Assembly (NCBI RefSeq): GCF_006716465.1
Contig: NZ_VFPB01000006.1
Span: 172,002 to 236,001 of the forward strand
Reading direction: 5' to 3'
From: Pseudoxanthomonas sp. 3HH-4
Lineage (GTDB): Bacteria > Pseudomonadota > Gammaproteobacteria > Xanthomonadales > Xanthomonadaceae
Length of the DNA: 64,000 nucleotides
Shown here: piece by piece, positions 25,794-34,009 of the stretch
Layout: each line of letters opens with the position of its first letter
How positions within the stretch are numbered: position 1 is the stretch's first letter
Translations under genes and position numbers: made by a program
Notes under the pieces: generated by a model
Database searches by the model: none
Told to the model about the DNA's origin: nothing
The model's input: only the letters and a program-made list of their open reading frames with translations

Positions 25794-28162
25794 GCCGCCA
25801 TCTCCGTGGAGGTGCGCGCCAGCCGCAGCGCATTGAGGGTGACCACCAGCGAGGATACCGCCATGCCCAGCGCCGCGATCCATGGCGTGACCAGGCCGGC
25901 GGCGGCCAGTGGCACGGCGAGCAGGTTGTAGCCGGCCGACCAGGCCAGGTTCTGCTTCACCAGCCGCCGCGACAACCGCGCCACGCGCACGGCGTCGGCG
26001 ATGCGCAGCAGCGACGGGCCGGTGACGACGAGGTCCGCGGCCTGCTGCGCCAGCGGTGCGCCTTCGCCCATCGCGATCGAGACGTCCGCGCCGGCCAGCA
26101 CGGGCGCATCGTTCAGGCCATCGCCGACCATCGCCACAATGCGACCTTCCGATTGCAGTTGGCGCACGCGTGCCAGCTTGTCTTCCGGCGACTGGCGGGC
26201 GTGCGGCGACACGATGCCAAGAAAGTGCGCCAGGCGCTGCACCGCGCCTTCGCTGTCCCCGCTGGCCAGGTGGATGTCCAGTCCTTGCGCGCGCAACGCC
26301 CGGATGGCGACTGCGGCATCCTCGCGCGGACGCTCGTTCAAGGTGAAGCGGGCGACGCCATGCCTGCCATCGCCCAGCCACAAGCCGCCGTCATCCGTCC
26401 GACGTGCGGCCCATTCCCCGCGCCCGAACCGCCAATGGCGACCGTCGACATCGCCTTCCACGCCCTGGCCAGGACGCGCGACCACGGCCCGCGCCAATGC
26501 ACGTGCATCGACATCCGCGAACGCGGTCGCGATCGGGTGGCCGCTGTCCTTTTCCAGCGCAGCCACGAGGCGCGTGGCGGCGTCCGCGTCCAGGCCGTCG
26601 AACACCTCCACGGCCACGCGTGAGGGACGGCCGTCGCTGAGCGTGCCGGTCTTGTCGAACACCACGTCGGTGGCGCGCGCCAGCGTGTCCAGCGCCTCGG
26701 GCCGCGTGGCCAGCACGCCGCAGCGCGCCAGTGCGCCATGCGCGGCGGCCAGCACCGCCGGCACCGATAGCGACAGTGCGCAGGGGCAACTGATGACGAG
26801 CAGGGCGAGAGTCACTTCGAAGGCACGGTCGGGTTGGTACATCCGCCAGCCCGCGTAGACGCAGACGGCAAGCACCAGCAGCGAGACCACGAAATGGCGG
26901 CCGACGCGATCGGCGAGTTGCGCCATCGGCGGGCGATGTCCCTGAGCGCGGTCAACCAGTTCGGCCAGCTGCGACAGGCGCGTAGCGGCGCCGGTGGCGG
27001 TGACGCGCAGCCGTGCCGGGCGCTCGCGGCAGGTGGTGCCGGCATACACGGTTTCGCCTGCATGCCGGCGCACCGGTCGCGATTCGCCGGTCAGCAGCGC
27101 TTCCTCGAAATCGGCGGCCGCATCCAGCAGCACGCCATCGGCGGGCACTCCGTCGCCAGCAGACACGCAGACCACGTCGGCGACCCGCAGCGCCGATGGC
27201 GGCACCGATTCGCGCTCGCCGTCGTCGCGCTCGCGGATCGCGAACACCGGCTGTGCGCGTGCCAAGGCATCCACCTGCGCGGTGGCGACGTTGCGCGCGC
27301 GCTGTTCCAGCATGCGCGCCGCCAGCAGCAGGAACACGAACATCACCGCCGCGTCGTACCAGACATGCGTGCCGCCGCGGATCGTCTCGACCAGGCTGGC
27401 GAAGTAGGCGAGCAGGGTGGAGCTGGCGATCAGTGTGTCCATGCCCACGTGGCGCGCCCGCAGTTCGCGCGCCATGCCGGCGAGGAACGGCCAGCCGCTG
27501 TAGAACACCACCGGCGTGCTGACCAGGAAGGTGAGCCAGCGGAACAGGTCCCGTGTCGGCAGCGGCATGGTGGCGTTGACGTCGAGATACAACGCCTCGG
27601 CCAGCATCATCGCCTGCAGTGAACCGAGGCCGGCCACGCCGAGCCGCAGCAGCCAGCGGCGGCGTTCGGACATGCGCGCCTGTTCGCGCGCATCGCCGGT
27701 GGCCAGGTAGGGCCGGTAGCCGAGCATCGCCAGGCGGTGCAGCAGCGCGGAGAGCTTCGTGCGTGCCGGATCCCACGCGATGCGGATGCGGCCAGTGACC
27801 GCGTTCGCCGTGGTGTCGAGCACGCCGGCTTCGCGGGCGAGGGCGCGATCGATCAGCCAGGCGCAGGCCGCGCAGCGCATGCCGTCGGTGAGCAGCACGA
27901 TCTCGCGGCCGCCGTCGACGGCGCGGCTGTGTTCGTCCAGCAGCTCGCTGCGGTCCCAGCTTTCCAGGTCCAGCCGGTCGGCCTGCACGCGATTGGCGTT
28001 CGCGCTGCGCAGGCGGTAGTAACTGCCAAGGTCGGCATCCTGGATCCACGTCGCGGCCGCAGCACAGCCTTCGCAGCAGAACGCATGGTCACCCGCAGTG
28101 ACCGGTTGCCCGCCGGCGACCGGCTCGCCGCAGTGATGGCAGGACGCCGCGGTCGCGTCCAT
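25790..28162 (-). CDS. ccoI: Cu+-exporting P1B-type ATPase for cbb3 assembly (CcoI/FixI)
   Basis: CcoI moves copper to the periplasm for the CcoN binuclear centre. The 790-residue protein starts at ATG 28162. The N terminus has a cysteine-rich CHHCGEPV...FCCEGC segment (a DUF2318-like zinc/copper element of CcoI/FixI) and an HMA domain with RCAACAW. Further on come the phosphatase loop LTGES, the membrane copper site SCPCALSL, the phosphorylated Asp in FDKTGTLSDG and the hinge MVGDGLNDAPVLAGAD. The frame continues upstream to 28630 through ccoH, which I reject. Confidence 0.95.
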   Translation of the reverse strand: MDATAASCHHCGEPVAGGQPVTAGDHAFCCEGCAAAATWIQDADLGSYYRLRSANANRVQADRLDLESWDRSELLDEHSRAVDGGREIVLLTDGMRCAACAWLIDRALAREAGVLDTTANAVTGRIRIAWDPARTKLSALLHRLAMLGYRPYLATGDAREQARMSERRRWLLRLGVAGLGSLQAMMLAEALYLDVNATMPLPTRDLFRWLTFLVSTPVVFYSGWPFLAGMARELRARHVGMDTLIASSTLLAYFASLVETIRGGTHVWYDAAVMFVFLLLAARMLEQRARNVATAQVDALARAQPVFAIRERDDGERESVPPSALRVADVVCVSAGDGVPADGVLLDAAADFEEALLTGESRPVRRHAGETVYAGTTCRERPARLRVTATGAATRLSQLAELVDRAQGHRPPMAQLADRVGRHFVVSLLVLAVCVYAGWRMYQPDRAFEVTLALLVISCPCALSLSVPAVLAAAHGALARCGVLATRPEALDTLARATDVVFDKTGTLSDGRPSRVAVEVFDGLDADAATRLVAALEKDSGHPIATAFADVDARALARAVVARPGQGVEGDVDGRHWRFGRGEWAARRTDDGGLWLGDGRHGVARFTLNERPREDAAVAIRALRAQGLDIHLASGDSEGAVQRLAHFLGIVSPHARQSPEDKLARVRQLQSEGRIVAMVGDGLNDAPVLAGADVSIAMGEGAPLAQQAADLVVTGPSLLRIADAVRVARLSRRLVKQNLAWSAGYNLLAVPLAAAGLVTPWIAALGMAVSSLVVTLNALRLARTSTEMAA

Positions 28163-28170
28163 GGCGCGGC

Positions 28171-28692
28171 TCAGCCGCCTCCAAGCGAGGGGGCCAGGCG
28201 TGAGGCCTGCGTGTCCTTCTGCAGGCGGCCGCGAATGCGCCATGCGCTGTTCGCGGGCGTGAGCTGCAGGTTCCAGTCGTGTCGCGTGTCGATCTCGGCG
28301 GGCGCGGTCCAGCCGGTGGTCGTGCGCGCCAGCGGCAGGCGCAGGTCCTGCGCGGCCTCGGTGGGATGGGTCAGCATGAGAACGAGCGAGGTCTCGCGTT
28401 CGAACTCGCCGGTCACGGCGGTCAGTTCCACATGGTCCGGGCGGATCTGCAGGATGGCGCTCAGCTTGCGCTGTGCGGCGCGTTCGTCGGGTCCCAGGTC
28501 GGTGGTCTGGATCTGCGACACCCGCTGCACATCGTCGATGACAGGATCGGCGCCACCGGCACGCACCGCGGTTACCACCAGCCAGATACCGGCAACGACC
28601 GAGGCCAATGGCAGGCCCCACACCAGCCACACCATCGGCTCTTTCCAGAACGGGCGGGCGTTGGCGGCGGAGACATCGGGTTTAGTGGTCAT
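28171..28692 (-). CDS. ccoH: FixH/CcoH assembly protein
   Basis: The 173-residue protein has one membrane helix (about 20-42, EPMVWLVWGLPLASVVAGIW) and a periplasmic FixH domain ending in the recognisable LARTTTGWTAP and NLQLTP...AWRIRGRL pieces. CcoH is a stable assembly partner of the cbb3 oxidase. It overlaps ccoG by four bases and precedes ccoI by 8 bases. Confidence 0.92.
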   Translation of the reverse strand: MTTKPDVSAANARPFWKEPMVWLVWGLPLASVVAGIWLVVTAVRAGGADPVIDDVQRVSQIQTTDLGPDERAAQRKLSAILQIRPDHVELTAVTGEFERETSLVLMLTHPTEAAQDLRLPLARTTTGWTAPAEIDTRHDWNLQLTPANSAWRIRGRLQKDTQASRLAPSLGGG

Positions 28693-30311
28693 TGGATCGG
28701 TCCGAAGTAACTGCTGTCCACGGTCTTCTCGGTGCCGGTGTCGACGTCGCGGACGGTGAACGTCACGGCATGGCGGCCGCGGAGGGTGGCGGGTGCGGTG
28801 GCGGTGACGGCCAGCGACAGGACTTCCTCGGGTTCGGCGCGCACCGTCAGGTCGCCGTCGCGCAGGCCGATGCCAGCCGAGCCGGATGTCAGCGTCACGA
28901 GGTAGCGATGCGATTGCTGGTCCTTGTTGACCAGCTTGAGCGTGTAGTCGTTCTCGACCCGCCCACCGGCCACGTCACGGTACAGCGCATTGCGGTCGCG
29001 CAGCACTTCCGCGATCAACACGTCGCGGTTGAACACGCCCCAGGCCCACGCGACCACCAGCGCCAGCAGGATGGTGCCGTAGACGAAGATGCGCGGCCGC
29101 GGCACCTTCGACGGTTTGCCGTCGATGGCATTCTGGGTGGTGTAGCGGATCAACCCCTTCGGGTAGCCCATCTTGTCCATCACGTCGTCACAGGCGTCGA
29201 TGCACGCGCCGCAGGCGATGCACTCGTACTGCAGGCCGTTGCGGATATCGATGCCGGTCGGGCAGACCTGCACGCAGATCGTGCAGTCGATGCAGTCGCC
29301 CAACTGGTCCGGGACGAATTTCGGCAGCGGTTCGATCACGGTGCCGGCACCGGCGAAGGTGATCGTGCCATGCGCGCCGAGGCGCTGGTCGGCGGCGCTG
29401 GGATGCGCGTTGGCACGCACCACGTAGTCGTAGGCGGTGATCTGGTCGAGCAGGCCGCGCGCGCGCTCCAGCACGCTGCCCAGGCCGCGCTTGCGCGGAC
29501 CGCGCGGCTCGCCGCGCATCGGGTCGTAGGCGATGATCAGGGTGTTGCGGTCGAACATGGCGCTCTGGAAACGCGCGTACGGGCACATGTACTTGCAGAC
29601 CTGCTCGCGCAGGAAGCCGGCAAAGCCCCACGTGGCCAGTGCGTAGAAGAACACCCAGAACGTTTCCCAGCCGCCCCAGGCGAAGGGCCACAGGCGGGCG
29701 CCCAGATCGAGGATGGGCGTGAAGAAGCCGACGAAGGTGAAGCCCGTCCACAGCGCGAACAGCGCCCACAGCACATGCTTGCCGCCCTTGCGCATCAGCT
29801 TGTTGGCGCTCCATGGCGCGGCATCCAGCTTGATGCGCGCGCTGCGGTCGCCTTCGGTCCAGCGCTCCATCCACAGGAATACTTCCGTCCACACCGTCTG
29901 CGGACACGCATAGCCGCACCACAGGCGGCCTGCCAGCGCGGTGAAGAAGAACAGCGACAGTGCCGCGATGATCAGCAGCACCGCCAGCAGCAGGAAATCC
30001 TGCGGCCAGAACACCAGCCCGAACACGTAGAACTTGCGCGCGGGCAGGTCGAACAGCACCGCCTGGCGGTCGTCCCACTTCAGCCACGGGAACACGTAGT
30101 ACATGCCCAGCAGCCACCAAACCGCGGCCACGCGCAGGCGGTTGAGCGCACCGGCCACGTCGCGCGGATACACCTTGCGTTCGCTGACGTAGAAGGAGTT
30201 GCCCTGCGCATCCACCACGTCCAGCGGAATGCGCCGCTTGGCGGTGTCAGGGGCGGGAGAGGGAGGTGGTGCTGGCGTGGACATGGGCGACTCTGTCTTG
30301 GCTGGCGTCAT
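28689..30311 (-). CDS. ccoG: Cytochrome c oxidase accessory ferredoxin CcoG (FixG/RdxA)
   Basis: CcoG is a membrane protein with two 4Fe-4S clusters that reduces copper for cbb3 assembly. The 540-residue protein has membrane helices between about 50 and 260 with the conserved RLWCGYACPQTVWTE and EQVCKYMCPYARFQSAMFD. Two ferredoxin motifs follow, CIDCTICVQVCPTG and CIACGACIDAC, and a C-terminal immunoglobulin-like FixG domain (about 420-540). The start at ATG 30311 is not certain; ATG 30284 is equally possible, as neither has a strong ribosome site. Confidence 0.95.
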   Translation of the reverse strand: MTPAKTESPMSTPAPPPSPAPDTAKRRIPLDVVDAQGNSFYVSERKVYPRDVAGALNRLRVAAVWWLLGMYYVFPWLKWDDRQAVLFDLPARKFYVFGLVFWPQDFLLLAVLLIIAALSLFFFTALAGRLWCGYACPQTVWTEVFLWMERWTEGDRSARIKLDAAPWSANKLMRKGGKHVLWALFALWTGFTFVGFFTPILDLGARLWPFAWGGWETFWVFFYALATWGFAGFLREQVCKYMCPYARFQSAMFDRNTLIIAYDPMRGEPRGPRKRGLGSVLERARGLLDQITAYDYVVRANAHPSAADQRLGAHGTITFAGAGTVIEPLPKFVPDQLGDCIDCTICVQVCPTGIDIRNGLQYECIACGACIDACDDVMDKMGYPKGLIRYTTQNAIDGKPSKVPRPRIFVYGTILLALVVAWAWGVFNRDVLIAEVLRDRNALYRDVAGGRVENDYTLKLVNKDQQSHRYLVTLTSGSAGIGLRDGDLTVRAEPEEVLSLAVTATAPATLRGRHAVTFTVRDVDTGTEKTVDSSYFGPIQ

Positions 30312-30362
30312 GCTCGCGCCGCATCGGCACGCGAGGGAGCGACGGTTTGTCGCAGGCCACGC

Positions 30363-30659
30363 TCAGTCCGGCGGCAGCGCGCGATTGAAGCGGCTGGCCG
30401 GACGCAGCAGGATCCAGGTGAACAGGCTGCTGGCCGATGTCGCCAGCCAGAACATGAAGAAGCCCAGCGTGTAGCCGAGTTCGCGGCTTATCGCCAGGTC
30501 GGGGAAGGTCATGTCGCGCAGCGTCAGCGGGTCGACGAAGGCGAAGAACACCATCGTGGCCACGCCGGCGGCGAAGAAACTCGGCCAGAGCACTGCCCCG
30601 ACGCGCTGCGCGAGCGGCCGGGGCGGATGGTCGAAGCGGGGCTCGGTGAAATTGGTCAT
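30363..30659 (-). CDS. Small two-helix membrane protein inserted between ccoP and ccoG
   Basis: The 98-residue protein starts MTNFTEPRFDHPP and overlaps ccoP by four bases, so it is translationally coupled to the oxidase genes. Two membrane helices are visible, around residues 20-42 (WPSFFAAGVATMVFFAFV) and 60-85 (GYTLGFFMFWLATSASSLF). It is not CcoQ, which is present separately, nor CcoS or CcoM by sequence. I do not recognise a family with known function. Position and coupling suggest an accessory or assembly subunit of cbb3. Confidence 0.75.
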   Translation of the reverse strand: MTNFTEPRFDHPPRPLAQRVGAVLWPSFFAAGVATMVFFAFVDPLTLRDMTFPDLAISRELGYTLGFFMFWLATSASSLFTWILLRPASRFNRALPPD

Positions 30660-31591
30660 TTCGCGCCGGCGGTCGCCTGGTCCTGCTTGTGCGAGAGCGA
30701 CCAGACATAGGACGCCACCAGGCGCGCCCGCGTGTCGCCCAGCAGTTCGCGGTGGGCCGGCATCACGCCGTGACGGCCCTTGTTGATCGTCGTGCGCATG
30801 CTGTCCTTGCTGTTGCCGTACAGCCAGTAGTCGTCGGTCAGGTCGGGAGCGCCCAGTTCCTGGTTGCCCTTGCCGTCCACGCCGTGGCAGGCGACGCAAA
30901 GGCCATCGTACAGCGGCTTGCCCTGGGCGGCCATGAAGTTGTTGCTCATGCCTTCCCGCGGATCGTTCAGGACGTTGACGTAGGCGATGACGTAGTCGAC
31001 TGCGTTGTCGCCGCCCATGCTGGTCAGTGCCGTACCCCATTCCGGCATCACGCCCTCGCGGCCATCCAGCACGGTCTGCAGCACGAGATCGGGCGTGCCA
31101 CCCCAATGCCAGATGCCATCGGTCAGGTTGGGATAGCCGATCGCGCCCTGTCCGGTGGAGCCGTGGCAGGTGGCGCAGGTGTTGTTGAAGATCGAACGGC
31201 CCAGTGCCAGTGCCTTCGGGTCCTTGGCCAGCTGGTCGATGGGCTGGTTGGCGAACGGCGCGAAGGTCGCTTCCAGCTTCTTGTCCTGCACGGCCTTGAC
31301 CTGGTCGTGTTCGCCGGTGGACGACCACTTGGCATAGCCCGGAATGATGCCCAGGCCGCCGTACCAGGCGATGTAGCCGATGCTGAAGAAAATGGTGATG
31401 TAGAACAGGTTGATCCACCACTTGGGCAGCGGCTTGTTGTACTCGGTCAGGTCGCCGTCCCACACGTGCGAGGTGTCTTCCGGTGCGGGGTCGCCGGGCC
31501 GGCGGCGGCCGGTCCACCACAGCAGCCACACGCAGCCCAGGATGTTCAGTACGACCAACGCGACGATGAATCCGATCCAGCCTGCGCTCAT
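30656..31591 (-). CDS. ccoP: cbb3 cytochrome c oxidase subunit III (dihaem CcoP)
   Basis: CcoP passes electrons from cytochrome c into the oxidase. The 311-residue protein has an N-terminal membrane helix (about 5-27), the family segment SHVWDGDLTEYNKPLPKWW, and a second membrane helix (~58-80). Two periplasmic cytochrome c domains carry CATCH (near 140) and CVACH (near 230), with distal methionines in VMPEWG and VMPAHRE. It overlaps ccoQ by four bases. Confidence 0.97.
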   Translation of the reverse strand: MSAGWIGFIVALVVLNILGCVWLLWWTGRRRPGDPAPEDTSHVWDGDLTEYNKPLPKWWINLFYITIFFSIGYIAWYGGLGIIPGYAKWSSTGEHDQVKAVQDKKLEATFAPFANQPIDQLAKDPKALALGRSIFNNTCATCHGSTGQGAIGYPNLTDGIWHWGGTPDLVLQTVLDGREGVMPEWGTALTSMGGDNAVDYVIAYVNVLNDPREGMSNNFMAAQGKPLYDGLCVACHGVDGKGNQELGAPDLTDDYWLYGNSKDSMRTTINKGRHGVMPAHRELLGDTRARLVASYVWSLSHKQDQATAGAK

Positions 31592-31728
31592 GGGTTGTTC
31601 TCCCCTTCCTCACCCAGCGGCATGCGTGCCGCATCCTCGAAATCCGCCTTGCGGCGCGGGCTCCACGCCCACACCCAGCCGGCGATGAACAGCACGATCA
31701 GTGCCCCGGTCACGATCCCCGATACCAT
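31588..31728 (-). CDS. ccoQ: cbb3 oxidase subunit IV (CcoQ)
   Basis: The 46-residue protein (MVSGIVTGALIVLFIAG, then WAWSPRRKADFEDAARMPL) has one membrane helix and the CcoQ signature of a basic/aromatic stretch followed by an acidic tail. A GGGAGG ribosome site lies upstream of the ATG. CcoQ stabilises the core complex. It lies between ccoO (3-base gap) and ccoP (4-base overlap). Confidence 0.93.
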   Translation of the reverse strand: MVSGIVTGALIVLFIAGWVWAWSPRRKADFEDAARMPLGEEGENNP

Positions 31729-31731
31729 GGC

Positions 31732-32352
31732 TCAGCCTCCCCTCGGCGCGGCCTTGCCCAGCCCTTGCAGGTAGGCGACCACGGCGTCCAGTTCCGTCCT
31801 GCCTTCCACGTCGGTGGCGGCACTGTTGATTTCCTCGTCGGTGTACGGGTCGCCGATGCGCTGCAGCGTCTTCATGCGCTGGGCGACTTCGGCGCCGTCG
31901 ACCTTGGCGGTTTCCAGCCAGGGGAAGGACGGCATGTTCGATTCCGGCACCACGTCGCGCGGATTGATCAGGTGCACGCGATGCCAATCGTCGGAGTAAC
32001 GCCCGCCCACCCGGGCCAGGTCCGGCCCGGTGCGCTTGCTGCCCCACTGGAACGGGCGGTCGTAGACCGATTCGCCGGCCAGCGAATAATGGCCGTAGCG
32101 CTCGGATTCGAAGCGCAGCGTGCGCACCATCTGCGAGTGGCAGTTGTAGCAGCCCTCGCGGATGTAGATGTCGCGGCCGGCCAGTTGCAGGGCCGGGTAG
32201 GGCTTCACGCCTTCCAGCGGTTTGATGGCCTCGGCCTGGAACATCAGCGGGACGATCTCGGCCAGGCCGCCGAAGGACACCGCCACCGCGATCAGCACCG
32301 CCATCAGGCCGACGTTCTTCTCGACTTTCTCGTGTGAATTTCCGTTGCTCAT
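31732..32352 (-). CDS. ccoO: cbb3 oxidase subunit II (monohaem CcoO)
   Basis: The 206-residue protein has an N-terminal membrane anchor (about 15-38) and one periplasmic cytochrome c domain. The haem site is [20 protein letters not shown], followed by family segments such as [20 protein letters not shown]. The axial Met is in SNMPSFPWL. It is the second gene of ccoNOQP. Confidence 0.97.
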   Translation of the reverse strand: MSNGNSHEKVEKNVGLMAVLIAVAVSFGGLAEIVPLMFQAEAIKPLEGVKPYPALQLAGRDIYIREGCYNCHSQMVRTLRFESERYGHYSLAGESVYDRPFQWGSKRTGPDLARVGGRYSDDWHRVHLINPRDVVPESNMPSFPWLETAKVDGAEVAQRMKTLQRIGDPYTDEEINSAATDVEGRTELDAVVAYLQGLGKAAPRGG

Positions 32353-32361
32353 GTCGGTTCC

Positions 32362-33801
32362 TCAGGCGCGCGCTTGGCTGGCATCGGGCGGCAGGATCGG
32401 CTGCGGTGCGGTGGACCGGGCCGCCTGGAAGGTCTTCCAGGTGTTCCAGGCCATCAGCAGCATGCCGCTGAACACCAGCAGGCCGCCGCCCAGGCGGACC
32501 AGGTAGTAGGGATAGGTGGCGTTCAATGCTTCGACAAAGCTGTAGGTCAGCGTGCCGTCGGCGTTGGTGGCGCGCCACATCAGGCCCTGCATCACGCCGG
32601 CGATCCACATCGAGGCGATGTAGAACACCACGCCCAGCGTGTGCAGCCAGAAGTGCGTGTCGATGGCCTTGATCGAGAACATCTGTTCGCGGCCCAGCAG
32701 CTTGGGCAGCATCGCGTAGACCGAGCCGATGGTGATCATCGCCACCCAGCCCAGCGCACCGGCGTGCACGTGGCCGATGGTCCAGTCGGTGTAGTGGCTC
32801 AGCGAGTTGACCGTCTTGATCGACATCATCGGACCTTCGAAGGTCGACATCATGTAGAACGACAGCGAGACGATCAGGAACTTCAGGATCGGGTCGGTGC
32901 GCAGCTTGTGCCACACGCCCGACAGCGTCATCACGCCGTTGATGGCGCCACCCCAGCTGGGCGCCAGCAGGATCAGCGAGAACACCATGCCCAGGCTCTG
33001 CGCCCAGTCCGGCAGCGCGGTGTAGTGCAGGTGGTGCGGGCCGGCCCACATGTAGATGGCGATCAGCGCCCAGAAGTGCACGATCGACAGGCGGTACGAG
33101 TAGACAGGGCGGCCGGCCTGCTTCGGCACGAAGTAGTACATCATCCCCAGGAAGCCGGCGGTCAGGAAGAAGCCCACCGCGTTGTGGCCGTACCACCATT
33201 GCACCATCGCATCGACCGCGCCGCTGTAGACCGGGTAGGAGTGCAGCAGGCCGCTGGGCAGTGCCAGGCTGTTGACGATGTGCAGCAGCGCCACCGCGAT
33301 GATGTAGGCGCCGAAGAACCAGTTGGCCACGTAGATGTGCTTGACCGCGCGCTTGGCGATGGTGCCGAAGAACAGCACCGCGTACGACACCCAGACCACC
33401 GCGATCAGCACGTCGATCGGCCAGATCAGCTCGGCGTATTCCTTGCCTTGGGTCAGGCCCAGTGGCAGCGAGACGGCGGCCGACACGATCACCAGCTGCC
33501 AGCCCCAGAACACGAAGGCCGCCAGCTTGTCGGAGAGCAGCCGCACGTGGCTGGTCCGCTGCACCACATGCAGGCTGGTGGCGAACAGGGCGCAGCCACC
33601 GAATGCGAAGATCACCGCGTTGGTGTGCAGCGGGCGCAGCCTGCCGTAGCTCAGCCACGGCAGGTCGAAGTTCAGCGCCGGCCAGTACAGCTGGGCCGCG
33701 ATCAGCACCCCCACCAGCATCCCCACGATGCCCCAGACCACGGTCATCACCGTGAACTGCCGCACCACCTTGTCGTTGTAAGTCCCCTGGACGCCTTGCA
33801 T
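32362..33801 (-). CDS. ccoN: cbb3 oxidase catalytic subunit I (CcoN)
   Basis: CcoN is the high-affinity oxygen-reducing haem-copper subunit. The 479-residue protein starts at ATG 33801 with AGGAGAGG upstream. The frame is open to 33870, but that stretch contains the FNR box and promoter. Twelve membrane helices and metal-binding histidines are visible ([64 protein letters not shown]). First gene of the run down to cydC. Confidence 0.97.
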   Translation of the reverse strand: MQGVQGTYNDKVVRQFTVMTVVWGIVGMLVGVLIAAQLYWPALNFDLPWLSYGRLRPLHTNAVIFAFGGCALFATSLHVVQRTSHVRLLSDKLAAFVFWGWQLVIVSAAVSLPLGLTQGKEYAELIWPIDVLIAVVWVSYAVLFFGTIAKRAVKHIYVANWFFGAYIIAVALLHIVNSLALPSGLLHSYPVYSGAVDAMVQWWYGHNAVGFFLTAGFLGMMYYFVPKQAGRPVYSYRLSIVHFWALIAIYMWAGPHHLHYTALPDWAQSLGMVFSLILLAPSWGGAINGVMTLSGVWHKLRTDPILKFLIVSLSFYMMSTFEGPMMSIKTVNSLSHYTDWTIGHVHAGALGWVAMITIGSVYAMLPKLLGREQMFSIKAIDTHFWLHTLGVVFYIASMWIAGVMQGLMWRATNADGTLTYSFVEALNATYPYYLVRLGGGLLVFSGMLLMAWNTWKTFQAARSTAPQPILPPDASQARA

Positions 33802-33828
33802 GCGGCCTCTCCTATTCTGGTACGGTGG

Positions 33829-33870
33829 ATTCTCGGGCCCATTCAGGGGGGCCGCATTGATCAGGATCAA
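33829..33870. promoter_or_regulatory. Perfect FNR box and class-II ccoN promoter in the ccoN-cydA gap
   Basis: TTGATCAGGATCAA (33857-33870) matches the FNR/Anr consensus exactly. On the minus strand a GAGAAT -10-like hexamer (33834-33829) lies where a class-II site centred at -41.5 predicts, giving a start near 33822 and a ~21-base leader that keeps the ribosome site. The divergent cydA start is about 146 bases away, so FNR may act there from a distance or not at all. Confidence 0.85.
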
Positions 33871-33973
33871 CCCTTTCCCGACAGCCGGTAGGTGGCGGGG
33901 CGCGCAGGATGCCGCAGGGCCGCGTGAAGAGGGGTGCGACAGAAGGTCACCCCCCTTTCCGATGGGCGGGGTC

Positions 33974-33979
33974 TAGAAT
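33974..33979 (+). promoter_or_regulatory. Candidate -10 element of cydABX
   Basis: TAGAAT matches five of six consensus bases and lies 30 bases before the cydA ATG. No clear -35 is seen 16-18 bases upstream, so an activator may be required. The FNR box would be about 120 bases upstream of this start. Confidence 0.4.
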
Positions 33980-34009
33980 CCACCACGGACACCCGGGAGC
34001 CGCTACGCC

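Noticed and set aside
33857..33870. ccoN starting at ATG 33870
   Set aside because: The in-frame ATG sits in the FNR box; the extra 23 residues are not family-like, and ATG 33801 has a strong ribosome site.
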